NCBI GenBank assembly: GCA_016617855.1
Contig: JAECUM010009493.1
Coordinates: 57,309-121,308, forward strand
DNA: 64,000 nucleotides
Direction: 5' to 3'
From: Megalonaias nervosa
Lineage: Eukaryota > Mollusca > Bivalvia > Unionida > Unionidae
Part shown: in pieces, positions 48,155 to 56,459 of the stretch
How the letters are laid out: the number at the start of each line of letters is the position of its first letter
How positions within the stretch are numbered: position 1 is the stretch's first letter
Notes under the pieces: model-generated
Seen by the model: the letters and a program-made list of their open reading frames with translations, nothing else
What the model was told of the DNA's origin: nothing
Database searches by the model: none
Position numbers and translations under genes: made by a program

Positions 48155-49220
48155 TCAATGATTTGCGAAGCGTCGATCCAAGAGTCAAAACTGGGAGGAT
48201 ATCCTTTCCAATGTACTTTGACTTCTTTGACACGTCATTTTCCCACTTTTCGGGTTCTTCGATTGAGAATGCTTTCCATCTCGTCCACTTGGTCTTCTTT
48301 TTTGGTCACACGTTGTAACTCGGGCAAGTAAAACGTTCCTTTTAACACTTCACCGTTCATGTCTTCCAATTTATAGATGGAAGGATGATGGCCATGCACT
48401 CACAGTTGGGTAAGTAACCTTTGCCGAAAGTGCGTTTGGTTTTGCCAATGCGCACCCTATCTCCTGCTGCCAACACCCCACCTTTCTTGGGGACAGTCAC
48501 CGTCGGGGATGTACCAAACAGGCGCTCGAAGATGGTCACTTCATTGTCAGAAGTTACTTCTTGTGGGGCACATCCGATACTCCGATGGCAAGATTGGTTG
48601 TATGATTGGACTAGGTGCGGCAAGACGTCGATGTACTTGAGAGTGTGTTGATGCGTAAAATATTTCCACATGCTTTCTTTCAAGGTGCACTGAAAATGTT
48701 CCACGATGCTGGCTTTGGTTTCGGGATTCTTGGTGGTGAAAAAATGAATGTCACGTTTCTTCAATTCTTTTTGGAAAGCTTGGTTCAGAAATTTGGTGCC
48801 TTTGTCGGTTTGCCATCGAAGAGGGTGACGCCTGCTTTGTTTCAAAACCAGTTGGAGGGCTCGCACTAACTCACTGCTCAATTTGGAAGTCAATGGCACG
48901 ACCCAGGCAAATTTGGAAAAGACATCGATGACACAAAACAAATATTTGTAGCCATGATTGTAGGTGGCCAAATGAGAGACAATGGCTAAATCTGCTTGCT
49001 ATTGATGATCAATACCCTCCACTCATGTGCGACTTCTAGAAAATTTTCATCGAATGGATTTGTGTAAGGTGTATGTGGCTTGTCCTTGTAACCATCGTTG
49101 CACTTGAGGTAAAAGGTCACTTTTCAGTCGAGTTTTGGCAGCACGATACAATTTCTAAACTCCTCCGTAATCTGCAGGATGGACTGGATCGTAGTAAATG
49201 CTGGCTAACACCTTCTCCAT
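48139..49220 (-). pseudogene. Polinton integrase with chromodomain
   Basis: A retroviral-type integrase of the Polinton class, which joins element ends to host DNA. The N-terminal part (48972-49220) has 'YYDP' and 'LYRAAK' and is cut by four in-frame stops. The core (48357-48971) is open: 'CVIDVFSKFAWVVPL' (first Asp), 'WQTDKGTKFLN' (second Asp), 'SIVEHFQCTLKESMWKY' (Glu). The usual motif AERFNRTLK is altered but keeps the Glu. After a frameshift the tail reaches a chromodomain (VHWKGYPPSFDSWID) and stops at 48139. Clearly inactive. Confidence 0.9.
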
Positions 49221-49464
49221 TTTTTAAATAAGTTATCCAATCTTCACTGATGCTACTCTAGATGGGGCGAGGGGGTGGTTTAGAAATGGCTTTACATGTC
49301 CAATGTGCCACAGGAGTAGTAGTCGAGGGTATTGGTGGTGGTGGCATTAATGGAATGGCTTTGGTCTTCTTTTCTTTTTTCACTTCTGGTTTCCCTTCTT
49401 TCTTTTTGACTTCTGTCGAAGGAGGAGTGGACATCATCTTTTTAACCCAGGCTTTAAGTTCTCC

Positions 49465-49883
49465 TCATTGGGGTGTAGGGGAAGGGGTCAACAAGGACGC
49501 TGCAATCTTACAAGGGATGGGAACTGCTGACGGTGTTTGAAAGATTTCTCGTGCCTCTTCTTCCTCAGACATCCTTGGGGCTGCATCTGTCTTGACCGCT
49601 GGGGGTGGTGGTGGGGGTAGTGGTGGACTTTTCATCAGAGTCTTAAAATCTTTCAGAGTGGGTAGAGCTGTTTCATCTAAAGCTTTCATACCATTGCGAT
49701 TTTTCCATTTCTGACAAATGGCTGCAATCCATCAATGATTGCAATTCGTGTTGTAACTGGGACATCTCGGTCAAATGAGGATTGGTAGGTAAATGTGGGG
49801 TCCATTGTTCTTGCCAACGATGGTATTCCATCCGTTTTTTGTAAGGTACTAAAGCCAGTTTTCATCCTTCCATCAGATTTCAA
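49465..49883 (-). pseudogene. Conserved Polinton small ORF, degraded
   Basis: In one minus-strand frame the region reads 'LALVPYKKRMEYHRWQEQW' and 'LSEMEKSQWYESF', a helical block seen in an uncharacterised ORF of many animal Polintons. Frameshifts and stops then move the signal into the frames at 49686-49883 and 49465-49689 (proline-rich SPPLPPPPPPAV). Function unknown. Downstream, 49220-49465 is low in complexity with no clear frame. Confidence 0.4.
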
Positions 49884-49924
49884 TGGTCATGTCTGAGATC
49901 TTTTGATTCCAGAGGTCCCTTTTA

Positions 49925-50356
49925 TCATCTTGACCCTTTTATCTTGGAGCTATGGCAGGTAAAATATTTCCCAACATACCCAACATTGGTGCCGCTATTA
50001 CTTTGGTAAGAAGTGGCAACAGGGGTAAAATTCCTCCGTGTTGCACCAATATCTTTTTCTTTTGATGAATGGGTATTTTCTTTTGGACCATTTTGCGAAG
50101 AACGTGTCGATGTTTGGCTAAGCATTCTTTCTGATGTTTAGACAAAGGTATCATTCCTTACAAGACATTCAGACAACATTTCGCTCACGGTACTGATGAC
50201 ACCATTGGAGGCAGTTTGAATGAGTTGTTTTCTCATGGGCGGAGAAGCTTTGGACAGGATGGACAACATGTCCCAATGTTTGAATAAATGTGGAGGCAGT
50301 CCTTTTCTTTTCTTTCCTTTGGGGGTAGAAGAAGGATGTCTCTTGGGGGGTGACAT
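49925..50356 (-). pseudogene. Polinton basic core-like protein (PX-type), frameshifted
   Basis: ATG at 50356 follows a TATA module by 24 nt. The first part (50138-50356) has 'MLSILSKASPPMRKQLIQTA' and 'ISTVSEMLSECLVRN'. After a shift near 50150, 49939-50154 has 'LSKHQKECLAKHRHVLRKMV', a Lys/Arg-rich middle and a hydrophobic end (ILPLLPLLTKVIAAPMLGML). This architecture recurs in animal Polintons and adintoviruses and is thought to be virion core-associated. Confidence 0.65.
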
Positions 50357-50380
50357 CTTTGTTTGTTAGCTGGTTGGTTC

Positions 50381-50400
50381 CGGATCACTCTTTTTATACT
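50381..50400 (-). promoter_or_regulatory. TATA-GTGATC promoter module, PX-type gene
   Basis: Minus strand AGTATAAAAAGAGTGATCCG, 24 nt upstream of the ATG at 50356. It aligns with the modules at 42211, 43661 and 48137. Confidence 0.7.
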
Positions 50401-50486
50401 GGAATACGTCGCCACTGATTGTCGGCTTGTTGTATCATTTTCATGGCAGGCATCACACGTCGTGGAGGGATTCGCAATGGACTCAA

Positions 50487-51312
50487 TCAGGACAGTTCTT
50501 GCTTGGACAAATCCAGTAAACTCTTTAACCCACCTGATCTCTCTTGGACTTTGATTTTGGGGGCAGGTGGTTTATGAGCAGAGGCCACTGCCGCTAAAGA
50601 GGAAGAGGGTGTCATCACTGGAGGAGAAGTTTTTGGAGACGCAGGTTTCCAATTTTTCATCAAATTAGGAAAGACACAAGTCAAATCGGGTTTGGCAGGC
50701 ATCACCAGCAACAGAGAAGAGGAAGAACCTGAGGCTACTGGAGACGCAGTCACCATTGCGACAGGTCATGGTTTGCGAATCTAAGGTTGCAGTACCTCTC
50801 TTGTGGGTAGAGGCTGTTTTCTGTGGACTTTTCCTTTTCTTTTTCTGAGGCTGTGTCCTGGTCTTGACACTGTTGCTCTTTTTCATTTTCGTCTGGGTAC
50901 ATCAGGGAGTGGATTTTTTCTTGTAGAGGACTCTGGGAGCATTGGGATTCCATTTTAAGAGAGAACGAATGATGACACCTCCTAGAGAACCGCTACCTCC
51001 AGGTTTCAAAATGATTTGCTTTTTGGCTTGAGTGTCGATGCGAGGATCAAACAAAGGCTACTTTGTTTCTCTCAAAGAAATATTTGGTTTGATGTGGAAT
51101 GTGAATGATGCCTTGCAGTAACTGACATGCTGTCACTGTAAACCATCTTAAGACTTCTCTGAGACTAGCTTCTAAGACACGAGCACGTATTTGTGGATTT
51201 TTTTCACGACTGATGCCGTACAAGGCACAAATCAATTTGACGGAAGATGAAACTGAAGGGACGTCATGTTGACGTTGTGAGACTGACCCAAAGTGACCAA
51301 GGTCTTTATAGT
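50487..51312 (-). pseudogene. Unrecognised Polinton gene remnants
   Basis: A TATA box (GACTATAAAGACC, 51298-51312) precedes a frame with 'SSVKLICALYGISREKNPQIRARV' and 'VLRWFTVTACQLLQGI' (to 51047). The signal then changes frame (KQIILKPGGSGSLGGVIIRS), and Lys/Glu- and Ser/Pro-rich frames run to 50487 (SPVMTPSSSLAAVASAHKPP-like). I do not recognise the product. It is probably one or two virion proteins. Several shifts make the boundaries unreliable. Confidence 0.4.
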
Positions 51313-51330
51313 CTTTTTTGGTTGTTGTTG

Positions 51331-51738
51331 TTATGTCGATGACGGGGACGTGCACACGACAGGCCCTCCGTCTTGGCACCAGTGGTGAAACAGATGGGTA
51401 CAAAATTGCAAATAATCGGGGATGGTGGGTTTTAAATCTACGAGTAAATAAGAGTGTGCAGTTTGAGTGGCATCGTCGTACGCATGAGTCAGCCAAGGCA
51501 TTCCTAACTGTTTGGCTAACACTTGCACTTGCGATTTATCTCTAGGGCTTTTCAACAAGACCACGTAATGAGCATTGAGACTGATGGTGCAATGGGCTTT
51601 ACTTTTCGGTTTTGCCTGAACCGCTGGGTCTGGCATTGAGCATGTTAAAGGGATGGCCTACCAACTATCACGATCTAAGTGTTCATCGATGACTTTGAAA
51701 GTGGAGGAAGAGGGAGCAGAGACAGTAGAGAGAACCAT
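51331..51738 (-). pseudogene. Polinton packaging ATPase, C-terminal fragment only
   Basis: The FtsK/HerA-type genome-packaging ATPase is represented only by its distal part: 'ISLNAHYVVLLKSPRDKSQV' (sensor region), 'AYDDATQTAHSYLLVDL' and a short tail. The frame starts at ATG 51738, passes one in-frame TAG (near 51659) and reaches TAA at 51331. A TATA box (TATAAAAA, 51785-51792) lies 46 nt upstream. There is no room for a Walker A or Walker B motif between promoter and fragment, so the N-terminal half is missing. Confidence 0.7.
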
Positions 51739-51784
51739 ATAAGTGTAGGGAATGTCACTTTTGACACGAAGACAGACAAGAGTT

Positions 51785-51814
51785 TTTATACTTTTTTCAG
51801 GCCACGTTTATTGC
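51785..51814 (-). promoter_or_regulatory. Back-to-back poly(A) signal and TATA box
   Basis: Minus strand AATAAA at 51809-51814, six bases after the stop of the gene at 51820. TATAAAAA at 51785-51792, before the ATPase fragment, follows within 20 bp. The upstream gene therefore seems to be polyadenylated, unlike the stem-loop genes. Confidence 0.6.
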
Positions 51815-51819
51815 CATCT

Positions 51820-52540
51820 TTAAAAGTGAACAACACGAAAGACAAAAATACATAAAAGCCAAATGGTTAAGTACATGAATACAAGACGCATCAAAACGAT
51901 CATAGTGGAATATAAACAAGTCTTTGTACAACATTTTTGGTGATCAAGATGTGGAAACGTAGGGACAGTGTGTAATGTTCTTAGAGTCTCTACACTCCTT
52001 GGCACAGTCACACAGGGGTCCTCCCGGAATGGCCTTTCAGGGATGTCAATGACGGTCCTGTCCTGTCCTGAAGGGAGTGGTTCTTCTTCTTCTTCTGGTA
52101 CTGTCACTAACACAGGTTTAAAAGTTACTTTTTTCACTGAATGTTTTAATTTTTTAGGATAACAAATCTTGGGCATAGTGTGCCACTTCTTTTGTCCAAG
52201 CCTCAAAACCCCAACTTTTCCAGTCATGTACATCTTTCCAGTGAGGGTGTAAGTCACAAGCTACACACACGTCGTCGTACACATCTTCAGTACCTAAAAG
52301 TTGACAAATCTTTCTTTCCTGTAGAGGTCGAGAAGTATTGAGATGAAAGCGCAAAGCTTGTAACAGAATGAGTCTCTTGTGTACATTTAAAGGGACCACT
52401 TTCATGTTTTGGTTGGTATGTACTGTTCGTAAAGAGTCCACAAGGAATCGGCCGGTAAATGAAATCCCAGAAAGCAAGTCACTATGACACACACTACATG
52501 TTGACCCCAATTCAACGGACACAGTTCTCATAAAATGCAA
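51820..52540 (-). pseudogene. Unrecognised Polinton gene with cysteine pairs and tail anchor
   Basis: 52154-52540 reads MHFMRTVSVELGSTCSVCHS..., with CSVC and CVAC pairs that could bind zinc and a Trp-rich end. After a frameshift near 52200 the frame 51820-52257 continues 'HSVKKVTFKPVLVTVPEEEE' and ends in a hydrophobic helix (LVFMYLTIWLLCIFVFRVV) at the very C terminus. Either one frameshifted gene or two overlapping ones. Function unknown. An AATAAA follows the stop. Confidence 0.45.
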
Positions 52541-52614
52541 TGGTAATCCTCCACCATTTGAATACTGTCATTGATTTCCTTCCACGGAATCTGTTGTATC
52601 ACGAATGATAAAGG

Positions 52615-53154
52615 TCATGGCATGTTAGCCTGTTTTAATACCCTCTTTGGTATGAGGTAATAAGTGTAATTTTTGAACAGCATCGGTCTTATTTTAGTAC
52701 TGCACCAAAAATGTTTGGTCACTAACTCACATAACATATGTTGTACAGAAGTTTCCTCTTGAATTAAGTTTACATTGTGTGAAAGATTTTGGTAATCCTC
52801 TAACTTGTCTTTTGGAATTTGGTGTATTAGGATCACCTTGTAAGCAGAATGAGTGTTATCCAAAACTTTATGAATCTCATGTGATTCTTTAATGTCTGAC
52901 CACTGGAAAGCTTTCACATGAATCAATTCTCTTATAGCATTTAGGTACCAGTGGTTCCAACATCGGTGACATAATGGATGCAACTGTTCTTTGAGTTTCA
53001 CTTGTATTTTGACCAACTCTCGGTAAATGCATTCTCTCAACTCCACAGGCAAACCACGAATGTTCTCTTGTAAAGTATCCATGACCATGTCAGTCAAACA
53101 CTTCTCCTGGAGCGAAAGTGACGGGTGTAGTGAGTAATTTCTGGCCACTGCCAT
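52615..53154 (-). CDS. Unrecognised Polinton ORF, 179 residues
   Basis: An intact frame with no motif I can name. It is rich in Leu, His and Lys, with Cys/His pairs (LHPLCHRCWNHWYLN) and a helix 'ENIRGLPVELRECIYRELVK' that faintly recalls a SOCS-box-like helix, which I do not claim. It lies within the Polinton between the tail-anchored gene and the piggyBac insertion, so it is likely accessory cargo. Confidence 0.5.
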   Translation of the reverse strand: MAVARNYSLHPSLSLQEKCLTDMVMDTLQENIRGLPVELRECIYRELVKIQVKLKEQLHPLCHRCWNHWYLNAIRELIHVKAFQWSDIKESHEIHKVLDNTHSAYKVILIHQIPKDKLEDYQNLSHNVNLIQEETSVQHMLCELVTKHFWCSTKIRPMLFKNYTYYLIPKRVLKQANMP

Positions 53155-53308
53155 TCCAGGAAACTGTCAAGAATGTCATTAAAATCTTCTAATGTAAATG
53201 GTCTAAAGTGGAATATTCGGAAGAACGCACACTTGATCCAGAGAAATCTGACTTGTTTGTTGACTTTTGTCAATTTTCTCTTGCGAATTTCTCGACATAA
53301 AAAGTTCC

Positions 53309-53620
53309 TCAGTCACCAACTGAGATTTTGCTCTGACAAGTCCCTGCTAAATTTCCTTGTAGATCTTCTCTTTGCAATTCGTTTGGTAATCTTTGAATAT
53401 TATTTTTTAATTGGGGTTTAAATACTTGTCTAGGTGTTGTCCAACGTTTGACTCCTAGCCAAGCTGGTTTCTTTACCCATTTTATCCTGTTTACCAATTT
53501 CAACTGCAGTGCCTGATTCCTGAGAAGTAATTCTAATACACTGTGGTAAAACAGAGCATCATACAGCAGCAGCAGCAGAAATTGTGATGACCTTCACCAT
53601 GTTTACTAAAAATGTTGTAA
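53309..53620 (-). pseudogene. Unrecognised basic ORF near the piggyBac insertion
   Basis: The frame can be followed from a CAG-repeat stretch (53563-53578) through 'YDALFYHSVLELLLRNQALQ' and 'LVNRIKWVKKPAWLGVKRWT' to a stop at 53309. The first Met of the open stretch is at 53503, so the true start is unknown. Origin, Polinton cargo or piggyBac flank, is unresolved. Confidence 0.35.
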
Positions 53621-53639
53621 CACTGTTATCTCTTTTTTA

Positions 53640-54480
53640 AATATATAAAACTATGTATCTCTGAAAAGGTAATAAAATTTGCAACACAGTGATATATGTT
53701 TTGTTATCATTTACCAATGTACATGCTCACAACTGTATTTTGAAATATGACTTGAAAGAAAGAAAAAAAAACAAATTAAAAAATTTACCATGATGTTCAG
53801 TGAATCTTTTTGTTCATGAAGATGAATGAAATGCTCCAAATAGTATGTGAATAAAATAAAGATAATTCTATTTCTAGTATTTTGGTCCAAATTTGAAGTT
53901 TCTAGCACTGTTAGTTCAAAAGTTATAATAATTTTACTAATATTGGACAACAAAAGACCTGGAACAATTTGTTTACTTCACATTCTAGAACATGTACATC
54001 AGCGTGCAGTTTCTCATGAAAACTTGTCACAAATTAATCCTCGAAATCTTTCAGTAAGATAAAGGTAATTAATCAGTACAATTTTTGTCCAAATTTTTAA
54101 GTCCACATCATCACTATGTCAATAATAACAATATTACTTTAATAGTGAATAAAAATGTCCACATCACATTGCAAGAACATACTTCATTTTTAAAACTGCC
54201 AATTCTACATCAGTTGTTGTCTAAACATCAGCTTTTAAGCATTTATACACCTAATAATGTGTTTTCCCTGGCATTTGGTATGAACAGGGACACTGCATTC
54301 CATGCAACCAAATTCTGTCACCCCTCTTCTCTCTCCAGGTTGAGTGGCCAGTGAACATTCATGACAGGTTTTTTTTCTGTCAAACATTTTTTCAATGGTA
54401 TGTTGCACTGTTACTCTGGTAGGCTCTGGAACAAGTGCTGCAGCCTTTCCAGCTCTAGTGTCACCAACCAGAGATGCTAT
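53640..54480. other. Non-coding stretch left of the piggyBac transposase
   Basis: AT-rich and without a supported gene. It should contain the left end of the piggyBac element, but no TTAACCC terminus matching the right end was found, so that end is diverged or lost. Confidence 0.5.
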
Positions 54481-55950
54481 TTAAGTCCTCCAGATAGCTC
54501 TGAAATGTTGACCACATACTTTCTCTGGATTTGTGTCCCGTGCAATCACATACGCACTGTACGCCGAAGTTTCCATTAGGTAAAAGAAAATTTGACGCCA
54601 CTGTTTTTTTGACCGGTGATGACGAAGATAGTACCCCACCATCTGGTCACAGAGATCTACTCCCTTCATGTTTTGCTGGTAATCTGATAGCATTTGGGGA
54701 ACTTCAACCTGTTGCTGAACAGCCATACCAGAACGTCTGTTTACAAAGCCATGTGATGATGGGTCATGAAAATTTGACAAGACACAAACAGCTTTTGTAT
54801 CTTGCCAAACACAAAATGTAAGTTCATCCTTCTGTGCGACTTTGCATTCATGTTTCTTCAGTTTCAGCTGTTTTGGCAGCAACTCTTTTCTCAACCCCTT
54901 CCTGTTGTTATGGACCGTTCCACAGGCCATCACCCCTCTAGTATGCAAGTCTCTCAATAAATCTGTGCTTGTGTAAAAGTTGTCAAAATAGACTGTCAGA
55001 CTTTTTCCAAGCATGTGTGAGCAGAGATCCATTACCACTCTGTAAGCCAGCCCCTTTTCTTGCCCATCTTCTTTGCCGGTGTATACCTGGAATCTGTGCA
55101 TGTATCCAGTTGAGCTGTCGGTCATATTCCATAGTTTCACCCCCCATTTTGATGGCTTTGCTGGGAGATACTGTCTAAAAGAGAGTCTTCCTTTGAATTT
55201 TATCATGCTTTCATCAATAGTTACATTTGTTTTGGGTATGAAATTTGATGAAAATCTCTGGTCTAAATAATCCCGGTACCATCTAAGTTTCTTTAATTTA
55301 TCTGGTCTTCCCTCTGGCTCAGGCTCTGCAGCTTGTTCTACGTTGTCATGGAGATGCAAGTATCTCCAAATCAGATCAAATCTGTCACGAGACACGATTT
55401 TATTGAAGGATGTGACAAATATATACTTATTTTGTCGCCAATAATTATGTCTTGATGGAAGACGAATTATTCCCATGGCAAAACATAAGCCTATAAAGGC
55501 CTTCATTGTGGGAATATCAACTGGCGTCCATCTTGGTGACTTTGGTTGGGGGGGGGGATTTTTTCTATGCTCCTGTTCAGCGTAATGGTTTGTTTCATCA
55601 GCAAGTTTTTTCCAGATTAAATCATTCCAAAGTAACTCAAAGTAATGCTGTGCATCGGCTTCTTCTGGGTGCTGAACAGTTGCCCCTTCTATCAATTTAA
55701 ATCGTGGCTGCAACTGAGGTGAAAAATCATTCCAGACCCATTCCTCTTCAAAGCCCTCAAAGTCAGCTTTATTCTCCGAATCACTGTCGAAAAGTGCATC
55801 AAGCCAAGCATCATCTCTTTCATCAACTTGATTCAATTCTAACCCTTCATTTAAGTCAGTATTATCATCAGAATCATCCAAATCATCAACTTCAATGTCG
55901 CTACCCTCGCTATTAACATCCATTTCTACATCTGAGTTGTTGTCCATCAT
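54481..55950 (-). CDS. piggyBac (PGBD-like) transposase
   Basis: A 489-residue intact frame. An acidic N terminus (SDVEMDVNSEGSDIEVDDLD) is followed by the DDE_Tnp_1_7 domain. 'FIGLCFAMGIIRLPSRHNYW', 'SRDRFDLIWRYLHLHDN' and 'NVTIDESMIKFKGRLSFRQY' include the first catalytic Asp, 'LTVYFDNFYTSTDLLRDLHT' the second, and 'NMKGVDLCDQMVGYYL' holds the third Asp region. It cuts and pastes DNA at TTAA sites. The frame ends at 54481 without the usual cysteine-rich zinc finger beyond 'RDTNPEKVCGQHFRAIW', so the C terminus looks truncated. It is intact compared with the Polinton around it, so it inserted later. Confidence 0.93.
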   Translation of the reverse strand: MMDNNSDVEMDVNSEGSDIEVDDLDDSDDNTDLNEGLELNQVDERDDAWLDALFDSDSENKADFEGFEEEWVWNDFSPQLQPRFKLIEGATVQHPEEADAQHYFELLWNDLIWKKLADETNHYAEQEHRKNPPPQPKSPRWTPVDIPTMKAFIGLCFAMGIIRLPSRHNYWRQNKYIFVTSFNKIVSRDRFDLIWRYLHLHDNVEQAAEPEPEGRPDKLKKLRWYRDYLDQRFSSNFIPKTNVTIDESMIKFKGRLSFRQYLPAKPSKWGVKLWNMTDSSTGYMHRFQVYTGKEDGQEKGLAYRVVMDLCSHMLGKSLTVYFDNFYTSTDLLRDLHTRGVMACGTVHNNRKGLRKELLPKQLKLKKHECKVAQKDELTFCVWQDTKAVCVLSNFHDPSSHGFVNRRSGMAVQQQVEVPQMLSDYQQNMKGVDLCDQMVGYYLRHHRSKKQWRQIFFYLMETSAYSAYVIARDTNPEKVCGQHFRAIWRT

Positions 55951-56104
55951 TTTATTGATCGATTTTCAAGCCAACAATTTCTTTTCCAACCACAATTTTT
56001 AGAATTTCACTGCGCATGTGTGCTTTAACCATTTCCTGTGTTGCTGAAGAAGTACACAAATATTTGTGATGTACAACACGTGTTTCTAGAGATGCTACAC
56101 ACAT

Positions 56105-56223
56105 ACATAGCAGAGTATGACCGTAGTCATATTCAAGATAAAATGGGATACTATGACCACATGGGTATTCAGGATAGAATGAGGTATTACGCCCGTAGTC
56201 GTATTCAGGATCAAAAGGGTTAA
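56105..56223. repeat. piggyBac right end with subterminal repeats and TTAA
   Basis: Three ~36-bp subterminal repeats (tatgaccgtagtcatattca, tatgaccacatgggtattca, tacgcccgtagtcgtattca, each with ~16 bp following) end in GATCAAAAGGG followed by the target TTAA at 56220-56223. The end abuts the interrupted BIR gene. Confidence 0.75.
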
Positions 56224-56241
56224 ACGACATGATACGCCACT

Positions 56242-56436
56242 TCAATGATGTGGTCCCACTTTCTTCTCCCACTCATGAAGTGACACATCGCAACTGAAGC
56301 ACCTGACTTTCTCCCCTTCGCCCAAGTAGACAAATCCGGCTCTGGCTAATTCTTCGGGGGTAGGTCCTCCCAGATATTTTGGCCATTTTCCTCGGAAGGA
56401 TTGGAATCGACTTTCAAAGTCGCAGTACTCAGGCAA
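56242..56436 (-). pseudogene. BIR (inhibitor-of-apoptosis) domain, interrupted
   Basis: The frame has the BIR signature: 'RFQSFRGKWPKYLGG', 'PEELARAGFVYLGEGEKVRC', and the first zinc pair CFSC followed by W (LHEW). The distal His and Cys zinc ligands are absent, because the frame stops (TGA at 56242) and the piggyBac end lies 20 bp further. IAP-type proteins block caspases. Endogenous and viral elements of this class sometimes carry such genes. It lies just downstream of the polymerase and is probably Polinton cargo. Confidence 0.8.
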
Positions 56437-56459
56437 TCACACAGGGAAAGAATATTCAT

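Noticed and set aside
51795..51806. Another histone-like 3' end (acttttttcaggccac)
   Set aside because: The 3' half resembles the stem-loop but no complementary 5' half precedes it, so no hairpin can form.
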